This document shows, piece by piece, positions 16,988 to 24,589 of a DNA stretch of 64,000 nt (its first letter is position 1; each line of letters opens with the position of its first letter). The DNA is taken from assembly GCA_965204415.1 (NCBI GenBank), contig CBDBEL010000001.1, forward strand, positions 434,001 to 498,000, written 5' to 3'. Source of the stretch: Aldehydirespirator sp965204415. Lineage in GTDB: Bacteria > Actinomycetota > Acidimicrobiia > Acidimicrobiales > Aldehydirespiratoraceae. The translations under genes and the position numbers were made by a program. The notes under the pieces were generated by a model, which saw nothing but the letters and a program-made list of their open reading frames with translations, ran no database searches and had not been told where the DNA came from.

Positions 16988-17752
16988 GTGAGCACCGAGC
17001 ATCGGGTCGCTGACGATCATCGCCTAGCGGCCGGGCTCGCCCATCAGGCCGGGAGGCTACTGGTCGAGCTGCGGGCGCGGCTGGCAGGCCAAGGCGCGCC
17101 CGCTGCGGTCGTGCGGGCCGAGGGCGACCGCCAGGCCCACGAGCTGCTGGCCACAGAGCTGGCCGCGGCCCGTCCGAGCGACGCTGTGCTCTCGGAGGAG
17201 GGCGCCGACGACGGGGCCCGCCTCGACGCCGAGCGGGTCTGGGTGGTCGACCCGCTCGACGGCACCCGGGAGTACTCCGAGCCGGGCCGCACCGACTGGG
17301 CCGTGCACGTGGCCCTGGTCGCCAGCGAGCGCCCGGTCGCCGGCGCGGTGGCCCTGCCCGCGCTGGGACTGACCCTCTCGACCGCGGACCCGCCCCCGCT
17401 TCCGGCGGCTCGGACCGGACCGCCGCGGCTGGTTGTCTCACGTTCACGGCCCCCGCAGCAGGCCGAGGTCGTGGCCGGTGCGCTGGGCGCCGACGTGGTG
17501 CCGCTGGGCTCGGCCGGCGCCAAGGCCATGGCCGTGGTCCGCGGCGACGCTGATATCTACGTCCATGCCGGCGGCATGTACGAATGGGACTCCTGCGCCC
17601 CGGTGGCCGTGGCTCTGGCCGCGGGCTGCGCCGCCACCCGCCTCGACGGCTCGCCGCTGCTCTACAACCAGCCCGACCCCTACCTCCCCGACCTGGTGAT
17701 CAGCCGCCCCGAGCTGGCCGCAGCCGTGCTTGCCGCGCTGGCCACCGGGTAA
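16988..17752 (+). CDS. cysQ: CysQ-like 3'(2'),5'-bisphosphate nucleotidase / inositol-phosphatase family
   Basis: A 254-residue Mg-dependent, Li-sensitive phosphatase of the IMPase/FBPase/CysQ family. Metal site 1 is in LSEEGADD (Glu pair), site 2 is VVDPLDGTREY, and the C-terminal metal Asp is in GGMYEWDSCAPVAVALAAG. It most likely hydrolyses PAP, the by-product of sulfate assimilation and sulfotransfer, to AMP; an inositol-phosphatase role cannot be excluded. GTG at 16988 gives MSTEHRVADDHRLA; the frame also opens 12 codons upstream at 16952. It is the last housekeeping gene before the accessory stretch. Confidence 0.85.
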   Translation: MSTEHRVADDHRLAAGLAHQAGRLLVELRARLAGQGAPAAVVRAEGDRQAHELLATELAAARPSDAVLSEEGADDGARLDAERVWVVDPLDGTREYSEPGRTDWAVHVALVASERPVAGAVALPALGLTLSTADPPPLPAARTGPPRLVVSRSRPPQQAEVVAGALGADVVPLGSAGAKAMAVVRGDADIYVHAGGMYEWDSCAPVAVALAAGCAATRLDGSPLLYNQPDPYLPDLVISRPELAAAVLAALATG

Positions 17753-17783
17753 CCTCCGGCCCTATCGCTGAGGCGACTGCATC

Positions 17784-18140
17784 GTGAACACCCGTACCCA
17801 CAACGAGTTGGCCCGGTTCATCTGGGGCATCTGCAACCTTCTGCGCGGCCCGTACAAGCGCAACGAGTACCGCAAGGTGATCCTGCCGCTGACGGTGCTG
17901 CGGCGCTTCGACTGCGTCCTCGCGCCCACGAAGCAGCAAGTCTTCTCCGCTGCCGCCGAGCACAAGGCAAAGACGGGAAGCCTGCGCATCAATCTCCTCG
18001 AGGCGAAGATCGGCTACGAGATCCCCCTCAACCGCCACTTCTACGTGTACGAGCCGCCCCGGCTACTCGAAGAAATCGACGCCGACCTGCAAGCGCTGGA
18101 ACACAAGATCATAAGCCTGCTAGCCGAGGTCACCGAGTGA
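17784..18140 (+). pseudogene. hsdM: Internally deleted type I restriction methylase (HsdM) remnant
   Basis: A 118-codon open frame joins the two ends of a type I modification subunit. Residues 1 to about 55 match the HsdM N-terminal helical domain (ELARFIWGICNLLRGPY, KVILPLTVLRRFDCVLAP). Residues from about 83 on match the extreme HsdM C-terminus (RHFYVYEPPRLLEEIDADLQ, then LLAEVTE). The whole catalytic methyltransferase core, normally about 350-400 residues with the NPPF/NPPY motif, is absent. No hsdR or hsdS lies nearby. It is probably a non-functional in-frame deletion product of a lost type I R-M system, though a short expressed protein is possible. Confidence 0.8.
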
Positions 18141-18233
18141 ACCCGCCCGCTTGACGACCTTCCGACCACCACTTGTGCCGCTTGCCGCCGGGCTGCGACA
18201 TGACTCGGCGGACCGTCGGCGGACGCGCCGCCG

Positions 18234-18812
18234 TCAGGTGTCGCGCTTCGCGGCAGATAGAGCGTCACGAGCGAAATAGGCCATCTTGACGGTGGGCTCT
18301 CTCGGCGGACGGAGAGCCTGCTCAATGAGATACAGGAGATCTTCGTGGCTGCTGATTCCAAGTTCTTGGATCAAATGGACACAGTCGGCCAAGTCTTCGG
18401 GTCGAGCCGCTGTGAGCTTCATGGCCAGGATGTACCGCGGCCCTACGGACTCCACCACGAGGCAGGATCCCGAGAATACCGGCTGCGTGTCTGCTGGGAG
18501 GCTCACGGCCAGTCCCTTTGTGCCGTCGTTGATCCAGTCGGGCGCGAGATTGTGCCGTGCGGCCACCGCCTGTGAGGCGCGTCGCACCGCCTCACTCATG
18601 TCTTCAGAGACCACATCGACATCTGCAGTCACACGCGACGCGCGCCGGGAGAGCATCGAGGCGCCGCCCGCTATCAACAGGTGCGCGGGTTCCGCGTCGA
18701 CTGCTCGCAGTTCCTCGTCGACCTCGCTGAGCAAGCGGCGCATCTCACTCGCGTTGAACTGCCGATAGGACCCTTCTCCCGGTGGATGAGGGTCCGCGCT
18801 GCTTCGTGCCAT
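18234..18812 (-). CDS. DUF6036-type nucleotidyltransferase-like protein
   Basis: A 192-residue protein with the nucleotidyltransferase-fold signature GGASMLSRRASRVTADVDVV (GG at 49-50, DVD near 64-67), as in DUF6036/AbiEii-like proteins found in toxin-antitoxin and defence loci. Such proteins may modify RNA, tRNA or protein. The later ILAMKLTAARPEDLADCVHL segment, with its Lys and Asp, also fits this fold. ATG at 18812 overlaps the stop of the upstream gene by one base (TGATG), so the two are translationally coupled. The frame is open farther upstream in the other gene, which I reject as a start. Confidence 0.7.
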   Translation of the reverse strand: MARSSADPHPPGEGSYRQFNASEMRRLLSEVDEELRAVDAEPAHLLIAGGASMLSRRASRVTADVDVVSEDMSEAVRRASQAVAARHNLAPDWINDGTKGLAVSLPADTQPVFSGSCLVVESVGPRYILAMKLTAARPEDLADCVHLIQELGISSHEDLLYLIEQALRPPREPTVKMAYFARDALSAAKRDT

Positions 18813-19240
18813 CAGCGTCTGAAGCCGTGGACTCTGTGATCTTCGATGGTGGAGCGATCGAAGTAGACGCGGTGGTAGCGGCACGCCGCGGGGGCCTCAG
18901 TTTGCAGCAGCTTCCCATAGTCGGTGCGCAGCGAGATGGAGTCCGTAACCGCGATGGGCTTTCTGCTGCGATGCTCATGCACCCAGCCGGGCACTTCGAC
19001 GCCGTCGCGGTCGCAGAGTGCATGCACGACGGCGGCGATGCGCGGCAGGTCTCGGCGCCGCGCCGTCAGACGATGGTGCCACCGTAGACGGCGCGGCGGT
19101 TCAGCGATCATCTCGGCGCGAGCCTGCGGGTTCTGCGACCAGTCCTTCACGAGCACGCGCAACGCGACGACACGACCGCGGCCGTCGTCTTCCGCCAAGA
19201 GTTCCGGCAGCGCGGCCGCAGAGATATCGGTGTACATCAT
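18812..19240 (-). CDS. Conserved partner of the DUF6036 protein (unknown function)
   Basis: A 142-residue protein encoded directly before the nucleotidyltransferase, with a one-base overlap. From memory, proteins of this general pattern (short helical N-terminus, an EPP motif, then AAVVHALCDRDGVEVPGWV and a C-terminal APAACRYHRVYFDRSTIED) commonly precede DUF6036 genes; I cannot verify this here. By position it is the candidate antitoxin or DNA-binding regulator of the pair. The start codon lies within a palindrome (19238-19257), which suggests autoregulation. Confidence 0.6.
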   Translation of the reverse strand: MMYTDISAAALPELLAEDDGRGRVVALRVLVKDWSQNPQARAEMIAEPPRRLRWHHRLTARRRDLPRIAAVVHALCDRDGVEVPGWVHEHRSRKPIAVTDSISLRTDYGKLLQTEAPAACRYHRVYFDRSTIEDHRVHGFRR

Positions 19241-19257
19241 ATGATCACGCTCATATG
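19238..19257. promoter_or_regulatory. Perfect inverted repeat over the start of the DUF6036 pair
   Basis: CATATGA-TCACGC-TCATATG: 7-bp perfect arms with a 6-base spacer, overlapping the ATG of the first gene. It is strikingly AT-rich for this genome. Position and symmetry are those of an autoregulatory operator. The adjoining region 19258-19544 holds no gene I can support. Confidence 0.55.
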
Positions 19258-19544
19258 GATAGGATATCCCGATCCTAGCAGCGACCGCTAGCCTGCATCA
19301 GTCGCTATCGAGCCGTTCGGGGCACCGTCGCCGGTCGCGAACGGGGTCGCCCAGACTGCATAGCCGCCAAGCCGGGGACAGGCCGGGCATCTGACATGTC
19401 GCCCAAAGGGAAAGGGACCCCGTGCGGTCCGGGGCCCCAGACACCTGGGCATACAGTCGCATTCGGCCCAAGGACCTACTAACTGTGACCACTAGGTGCC
19501 ATCAGGACGGTACAGCCCGCGCCAGAGGATCGCAAGGATGGATG

Positions 19545-19799
19545 TCAGAACAGGGTGATCTCGTTGGTCCACGGTCGCCCGGTGTGCGTGTGCCTGGTGG
19601 TCAACGCGGCCGGGCGTAAGGCCGCCAGGTTGCGTGCGAGCGCCTGCAGGTTGAGGTCGCCCTCGACGACCCGCCGACGCGTTCCCGCCACCAAGTCAGC
19701 AGCCTGGATGGCCTGGGGGGCAACCGAGTCGGCGTAGTAGACGGCGGGGTGAAGGGGTATCACTTCGTCATTCGGATGCTCGGAGCCGTCAGTGACCAA
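19545..19799 (-). pseudogene. DUF3800-like C-terminal remnant
   Basis: An 84-codon frame carrying the C-terminal hallmark of DUF3800 proteins (RNase H-like fold, mobile-element and defence associated): a hydrophobic YYADS followed by IQAADLVAGTRRR, where the Asp-rich end of the fold lies. The N-terminal two thirds of the family, including the first catalytic Asp, is missing. The frame is open further upstream to about 19919, without recognisable family sequence. It is probably a decayed fragment. A start codon at 19799 would be TTG. Confidence 0.55.
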
Positions 19800-19949
19800 T
19801 CCACAGTCGCGCGCCTGCGCATGCTTGCCAGGGACCCAGAGGTGGGCCGCGCCGCAGTCGATGCCATCCGACAGATCAACCGACGGGACGAAGCAATCGC
19901 AGCGCCTGCCCGCTCCTAGTGTCCTGAGTTGATTCGGGACATTGGAGAG

Positions 19950-20192
19950 TCAGCGAGGTCGGCGAGCCTTTGAGCGAACCGCGCTAGTCGGGTCGGCGCG
20001 ATCAGCCTTGATCTGCTCCACGAGTTCAGGATGACGCAGCAGCGCCGCTTCGTGGGCTGTCATCACCACCGCAGGCGCGAACACCAGCGTCCCGTCCGAG
20101 TGCTCGGTGACGAGGTACCGGTTGTGCTCGGGATTTCCGATACGGCCGAGCGCCACTCGCCGTCGAGCATCTAGCTCTACCAACTCCGGCAT
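19950..20192 (-). CDS. Small antitoxin-like protein
   Basis: An 80-residue protein (MPELVELDARRRVALGRIG, then RYLVTEHSDGTLVFAPAVVM) with a beta-rich N-terminus like the swapped-hairpin antitoxins, and a basic tail rich in Arg and Lys. I chose ATG at 20192 because GGAG stands nine bases ahead; ATG at 20198 is also possible. It diverges from the small RelE-like ORF at 20321 across a 128-bp intergenic region. Antitoxin is an inference from size, composition and neighbour. Confidence 0.5.
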   Translation of the reverse strand: MPELVELDARRRVALGRIGNPEHNRYLVTEHSDGTLVFAPAVVMTAHEAALLRHPELVEQIKADRADPTSAVRSKARRPR

Positions 20193-20306
20193 GAGCATGG
20201 ACTCCGTTCTGTTCTCCTTCGGATCGGAGAAGATGACTCCTCCGACCGTCAGGTTAGCTGGCCAACCATGACGGGGCAAGCCCTAATTTCCCCGTGTCCC
20301 CAGTGT

Positions 20307-20312
20307 TACATT
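20307..20312 (+). promoter_or_regulatory. Probable leaderless -10 box
   Basis: TACATT ends eight bases before the ATG at 20321, the spacing expected of an actinobacterial leaderless transcript. No ribosome binding site precedes that ATG, which supports leaderless initiation. Confidence 0.4.
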
Positions 20313-20320
20313 TAGCTCAT

Positions 20321-20590
20321 ATGGGCGAGTTGCTCTTCAGCGCGGATGCCGACCGGCAACTGACGATGCTCCAAGCCGACCTTTCGCGGCGTCAACTCTA
20401 CGAACGAATCAACGATGTGCTGGACGCTATCGAAGACGACCCGGGCAGCCGGGAGGTTCGCCTGCGGCGTTACTCATCACCGTCAGTATGGGGCGTGCCG
20501 GCGCACGGCTCCGGTGAGGACTGGCTCGTGATCTGGAGTGAGACCGGCCGCGGTCCACTGGTTCACTACTTGGGTGAGGACCTGCAGTAG
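20321..20590 (+). CDS. Small RelE/ParE-like toxin candidate
   Basis: An 89-residue protein. An N-terminal helical hairpin (DADRQLTMLQADLSRRQLYERI, VLDAIEDDPG) is followed by a beta-rich half (EVRLRRYSSPSVWGVPAHG, DWLVIWSETG, LVHYLGEDL). This helix-hairpin plus strands layout, with Arg and Tyr near the turn, resembles RelE/ParE mRNA interferase or gyrase-poison folds. Sequence identity to a named family is not evident. It lies divergent to the antitoxin-like gene, so the two may share an operator (imperfect palindrome around GGTTAGCTGGCCAACC). Confidence 0.55.
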   Translation: MGELLFSADADRQLTMLQADLSRRQLYERINDVLDAIEDDPGSREVRLRRYSSPSVWGVPAHGSGEDWLVIWSETGRGPLVHYLGEDLQ

Positions 20591-20637
20591 GTGATCGGAG
20601 CTGTGTTTGAAGTTCGCCTGATCCGGGCCTTCCGTAG

Positions 20638-20733
20638 ATGCTGCCCGAGCCTCTGCTCTACCTGTCGGCCTGCTTCGAGCAGAACCGCAGCGAGCACTAC
20701 GACCTCCTGCTGCGCACCAGCCAGCAGGGGTAA
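20638..20733 (+). pseudogene. Fic-domain protein fragment
   Basis: A 31-codon frame reading LPEPLLYLSACFEQNRSEHYDLLL, which matches the segment after the Fic core in Fic/DOC adenylyltransferases (usually DPLLYLSAYFER...YYDLLLRVSQEG). It stops right after SQQG. The catalytic HxFx(D/E)GNG motif is absent, so this is a decayed fragment of a Fic AMPylase. Confidence 0.7.
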
Positions 20734-20836
20734 CCTCCTGCCGTGGCTCAAGTTCACTCCGCGGCGCGGGCCGACCGCCCATTGCGCATACTGCACCGAA
20801 GTGCTAGGCCATCCGCGGGTGTGGCAGGGCCCGACG

Positions 20837-21439
20837 ATGGTTGGCTGGCATGCACAGCGCGAGCAGCAGCCGCACGGTGTCTCCGCCAGCGCCGCCCAAC
20901 TCACAGCGGGCGGGAGGCACTGCCGCGCTTCGTCGGCCCGTCTCTGCATCCTCGAGTCGGCAACGGCCGGGCGGCCGGACATCATCCTCGAGTGCGACCC
21001 CGATGTGGTGCCCGTCGTCGGAGGCGACACAGCAGCCGCCGCGTATGGCTCGGCGGCGCCGACTGCCCGCCTCCGCCACAGCCGATGGTGGCGCGTCGCG
21101 CCGTCCACATGGCGACTCGGCCCGCCCGCGGACGGCGCGGCGTCCCGCGATCCGCTGAAGGAGTTGAGCCAGCGCGACCGCGTCAGGGCCTTCTGCACAA
21201 TCGCTTCGGAGTGCTCCCGGACCGGCGGGCTGCTCGTCGTCAAGCTGCTGGACACTGATCCGGCGCTGACTGCATGCTGGGAGATGGCCAGGTTCACCGA
21301 AGCCGTCGAAGCGTGGCTCTCAGAAGCCGCGGAGGGCGAGGCGCGATGGCGGTGGATGCTCCCACGGGCGCCTCGACCCCCCGGCGCGCCCGCCGGCGAG
21401 AGCTCAGCCGGGAGCGCCGAGCAGGGGACGCTGTTCTAG
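20837..21439 (+). CDS. Hypothetical protein, doubtful
   Basis: An open frame of 200 residues from the first ATG downstream of the Fic fragment; the frame is open as far up as 20591. Only the C-terminal part (DPLKELSQRDRVRAFCTIA, LLVVKLLDTDPALTACWEMAR, VEAWLSEAAEGE) looks like natural protein. The central part is rich in Ser, Ala and Arg, as in non-coding GC-rich frames. No family is recognised. It could be a chimera of remnants. Confidence 0.3.
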   Translation: MVGWHAQREQQPHGVSASAAQLTAGGRHCRASSARLCILESATAGRPDIILECDPDVVPVVGGDTAAAAYGSAAPTARLRHSRWWRVAPSTWRLGPPADGAASRDPLKELSQRDRVRAFCTIASECSRTGGLLVVKLLDTDPALTACWEMARFTEAVEAWLSEAAEGEARWRWMLPRAPRPPGAPAGESSAGSAEQGTLF

Positions 21440-21562
21440 CGGCGAAGACTGAGAATCCTGGCCGCAGGTGCGCCCGTAGCGCTGCTTCCCCGACAGCGGC
21501 CGAGGCAACAGCGCAGTCCACGAGCCACTACCGGAACAGCGCCATCTCCTCCGGCGTCTCGC

Positions 21563-21946
21563 TCATGCGCCGTCGGCTGCGCCCGCCCGCGTACGGGTGA
21601 TTCCTCGTGAGCGGTTGGAGGTCGTTGAGTTTGGTGGTCCGCGGAGGACTACGTACTGCTTCTTGATTTGTTCGTGGAAGCTTGTCGGGAGTCTGGCCCA
21701 GTCGTGGGCTTGGACCAGTATGGGGATGTTGGACTCCTCGAGGCCCTCTTCCAGGTCGGCCAGCTGTCGGGCGGGGACCGGCTCCAAGTTGGGGCCGCGT
21801 AGCACCAGGTCCAAGTCGCTGGCGGGGCGACTCTGCCCCTTGACGCGGCTTCCGTAGACCCAGACCTCGGCGTCGGGGACATGCTCGGCCAGCAGAGCTT
21901 CAACTTGGCGTCGGTAGCGGTCGGGCAGGTCCAACCGCTCAGTCAT
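21563..21946 (-). CDS. MNT-type nucleotidyltransferase antitoxin
   Basis: A 127-residue minimal nucleotidyltransferase. The active-site signature is VYGSRVKGQSRPASDLDLVL, with GSRVKG at 32-37 and the metal-binding SDLD at 43-46. In HEPN/MNT modules this protein neutralises the HEPN RNase by AMPylating or adenylating it. The last about 20 residues (NSTTSNRSRGITRTRAG) are atypical and may be read-through into decayed sequence. Its start overlaps the HEPN gene by 8 bp, so the two are coupled. Confidence 0.85.
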   Translation of the reverse strand: MTERLDLPDRYRRQVEALLAEHVPDAEVWVYGSRVKGQSRPASDLDLVLRGPNLEPVPARQLADLEEGLEESNIPILVQAHDWARLPTSFHEQIKKQYVVLRGPPNSTTSNRSRGITRTRAGAADGA

Positions 21947-22361
21947 CGAACGGTTCTGCGATGGTCGCGGCGAGATGCCGGGCGTCGGCCACGAACCGGG
22001 GCAGGAGCTCCAGCGTGGCCTCCGCGAAGACTTCGCCGTACAGATGCGCGGTCTGGTTGCGGTGGTCGCGATACTCCAGCCAGCGCTCGCACTCCTCGAC
22101 GGTGATCAGGCCGTTCTGTGCCGCGTGGCGGAAGATCGGCTTGAACGCCAGTCCGTCTGCCTGCTGGTTCGAGGAGAAGTAGGGCCGTAGCCGCTTCTTC
22201 AGCAGGCGTCCGCACTGCTCCTGGATAATCTCGAACTCCTTCACGCAAGCCGCCCGGAAGATGTCGTAGGCAACATCGCCCGCAGCGGCCGACCTGAGCC
22301 GGTCGAGCGCCGCCTCCAAGGTCACGATGCAGCGTTCCAGGAACTCCGTGTCGAGTCTCAT
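21939..22361 (-). CDS. HEPN-domain toxin (RNase)
   Basis: A 140-residue helical HEPN protein. The catalytic Rx4H motif is RNQTAH at residues 101-106 (within YRDHRNQTAHLYGE), typical of RNase-type HEPN toxins. It also has the conserved FRAACVKEFEIIQEQCG helix. It pairs with the MNT gene that follows. A 25-codon ORF ends on its start codon (ATGA overlap), so three cistrons may be coupled. Confidence 0.85.
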   Translation of the reverse strand: MRLDTEFLERCIVTLEAALDRLRSAAAGDVAYDIFRAACVKEFEIIQEQCGRLLKKRLRPYFSSNQQADGLAFKPIFRHAAQNGLITVEECERWLEYRDHRNQTAHLYGEVFAEATLELLPRFVADARHLAATIAEPFDD

Positions 22362-22435
22362 GGCTCGCCGTCCTTACCGAACCCGAGCACCTCGAAGTTC
22401 CCAGTCTGAGCCTTCTTGGAGCGCCCTCGTGGCAT
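22358..22435 (-). CDS. 25-residue ORF coupled to the HEPN gene
   Basis: ATG at 22435 encodes MPRGRSKKAQTGNFEVLGFG plus five residues, and its TGA overlaps the HEPN ATG as ATGA. It is basic at the start, with an NFEVLGFG segment. It may be a leader peptide setting HEPN translation, or the tail of a lost gene: the frame stays open to 22543. No family is recognised. 22544-22718 holds nothing that I can support. Confidence 0.35.
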   Translation of the reverse strand: MPRGRSKKAQTGNFEVLGFGKDGEP

Positions 22436-22718
22436 ACGTGTCTTCCTAGCATCCGATATGCGGCGCCGCGCGGAACGGCCCGCCTCGCCCGTACGGACAC
22501 CGAAGCCTGCCACGCCCATAGGACGGACGCCCCAGCGCTCCACCCCGAATGACGCTCAACTACGGTTGCATGGGCAGCACAAGTAAAGCAATCGCCCTGT
22601 TGCTTTCCTTGTGCGCGGGATAAGGCAAGCGTGCTTTCACTAGTCGGGCACCGTCGCAGGGATCACGGACGTGGCTCGGACGGGGAGCGGAGCTTGGCCG
22701 CGTTGGTAGGGTCGCTCG

Positions 22719-23498
22719 GTGCGGCGGTTCGAGAACCAGGTGGTGGTGATCACCGGCTCGGCTACCGGGATCGGGGCGGCCACGGCTCGGCGGTTCGCGG
22801 CCGAGGGGGCCTGGATCGCCGGCCTCGACATCAACGACGACGCCAACCGAGCCACCGCGGCGGCGGCCCGGGCCGAGGGGGTCGAGGCGCTGGCGCTGCC
22901 CTGCGACGTGCGCTCGCGGGCCGACCAGCACGGCGCCTTCGAGATCGTCACGCAGGCCTGGGGGCGCATCGACGTGCTCGTCGCCTGCGCCGGCGTCTAC
23001 GCCGGCGGGCCCCTGGCCGAGATCCCTCTCGACCGGTGGGAGGACATCGTGGCCGTCAACCTGACCGGGGTCCTCGTCTCCAACAGCCTGGCCGCGCCGG
23101 TGATGACCATCCAGGGCCGGGGCTCCATCATCAACATCGCGTCCATGGCGGCCAAGACGAGCTGGCCCTACTCGGCCGAGTACTCGGGCACCAAGAGCGG
23201 AGTGGTGGGCATCACCCGCTCGGCCGCCATGGAGCTGGGGCCCCACGGCATCACCGTCAACGCGGTGTGCGCGGGCAACACCCTCACCGACATGGTGCGC
23301 AAGGTGGCCGCCGAAGTCGGGCCCACCGTCGGGATGACCGCGGAGGAATGGCTCGACATGCGGGCCAACGACACTGCGGTCAAGCGGCTGGCCCGACCCG
23401 AGGAGATCGCCGGGGTCGTGGCCTTCCTGGCCAGCGACGACGCCCGCTACCTGACCGGCCAGGCCATCGAGGTCGACGGCGGCCTCGTCCTCAGCTGA
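22719..23498 (+). CDS. SDR family NAD(P)-dependent oxidoreductase
   Basis: A 259-residue classical short-chain dehydrogenase. The nucleotide-binding motif is VITGSATGIGAATAR, followed by CAGVYAG (NAG-like) and the catalytic Ser in NIASMAAK, with YSGTKSG (YxxxK). It ends with the usual ARYLTGQAIEVDGGLVL. Acidic residues after strand 2 (GLDINDD) point to NAD(H). The substrate is unknown, but it converges on a sugar-kinase/aldolase operon, so a sugar or polyol dehydrogenase is plausible. The start is GTG at 22719. Confidence 0.88.
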   Translation: MRRFENQVVVITGSATGIGAATARRFAAEGAWIAGLDINDDANRATAAAARAEGVEALALPCDVRSRADQHGAFEIVTQAWGRIDVLVACAGVYAGGPLAEIPLDRWEDIVAVNLTGVLVSNSLAAPVMTIQGRGSIINIASMAAKTSWPYSAEYSGTKSGVVGITRSAAMELGPHGITVNAVCAGNTLTDMVRKVAAEVGPTVGMTAEEWLDMRANDTAVKRLARPEEIAGVVAFLASDDARYLTGQAIEVDGGLVLS

Positions 23499-23528
23499 CG
23501 GTCAGGCGATCCCCCGGCGGCTTTCTTG

Positions 23529-23559
23529 GTGATTTCTGGCTCATGCCACCAGAAATCAC
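23529..23559. terminator. Perfect 11-bp inverted repeat between convergent genes
   Basis: GTGATTTCTGG and CCAGAAATCAC, separated by nine bases, lie between the SDR stop (23498) and the dehydrogenase stop (23581). The position suits a bidirectional terminator, but there is no U-run, and the arms are AT-richer than their surroundings. An operator or the relic of a mobile-element end is the alternative. Confidence 0.45.
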
Positions 23560-23580
23560 GAAGAGAGCTTCAGCACCCTG

Positions 23581-24589
23581 CTAGGCGATCCGGTCGAACA
23601 TGTCGGGCCGGATCTCGTTGACGGCCGGCTGGCCGCCCAGGTAGCGGCGGACCTCCTCGACGGCCAGCTCCCCCATCCGGTTGCAGTTGTCGATGCAACC
23701 GGCGATGTGGGGGGTGACCACCACGTTCTCGAGGCGCCGCAGCGGGCTGTCCGGCGCCGGGGGCTCGGGGTCGGTCACATCCAGGAAGGCGAATATGCGG
23801 CCGGTGGCCAGCTCGTCGATGAGAGCGGCCTCGTCGATGATGCCGCCCCGGGCCGTGTTGATCAGGACTGCCCCGTCAGCGAGACGGCTCAAGAGGTCGG
23901 CGCCGATCATGTGCCGGGTCTGAGCGGTCTCCGGGGCGTGTATCGACACGACATCGCTGCGTTCCATCAGCTCTTGCGAGCCCGACCCTCTCCACTCCCA
24001 GCGACTCCGCGTCGCCGTCGCCGAGATAGGGATCGGCCACCAGGATGGTCACCGAGAAGGGAGCGAGCAGCTCGATCACGTGGCGGCCGACGTTGCCCGC
24101 GCCGACGAGGCCCACCGTCGAGCGGTGCAGCTCCCGGGCGTCCCACCGGTCCCAGGCTGAGCTGTCCCGCCAGCCGCCGTCGCGCACGTGGTTTCCCAGG
24201 GGCCAGATCCGTTTGCGGCCCACGATCATCAGGCCGAGGGTGGTCTCGGCCACGTCGCGGGCCAAGGTGACGGCCGCGCTGGTGACCCTTATGCCCCGGT
24301 TCCACACCGCGCCGGACACGAAGCGCTTCACGCTGCCGCCCATGTGGGCCATGTGCCCCAGGCGGGGTGCGGCCGCCACCACGTCGGCGTCGAGTCGGGC
24401 CACTCCCCAGCCGGTGATGCAGGCGTCGGCGTCGGCCAGGACGGCCATCAGGTCCTGCTTGGACGCTGGCTCGTCGCCGGGGTGGTGCACGACCTCGGCC
24501 GCAGCCGCGAGGCCGTCCAGCGCCTCGGCGCTGAACATGCGCCGGTAGTGGGCCCGGCCGATGGTGATGGCGACGGCTGGTCTGGTCAC
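23581..24589 (-). pseudogene. D-2-hydroxyacid dehydrogenase, frameshifted
   Basis: The frame beginning at GTG 24589 encodes a substrate-binding domain and Rossmann motif (TVGLVGAGNVGRHVIELLAPF) as far as GVERVGLA. A second frame, 23581-23967, encodes the rest (ELMERSDVVSIHAPETAQTRHMIG, INTARGGIIDEAALIDEL, and the catalytic His in VVTPHIAGCIDNCN). A single extra A in GCAAGAG (about 23974-23975) joins them; removing it restores a normal protein of about 335 residues of the SerA/GhrB type. The gene starts on the stop of the kinase (GTGA overlap). Either a recent pseudogene or a sequencing error. Confidence 0.85.

Noticed and set aside
19298..19492. Minus-strand ORF in the gap between the DUF6036 pair and the DUF3800 remnant
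   Set aside because: Composition is that of random GC-rich sequence; no domain or start signal.
19776..19919. 47-codon plus-strand ORF ending RRDEAIAAPARS
   Set aside because: Plausible composition but antisense to the open frame of the DUF3800 remnant, with no family and no ribosome binding site.
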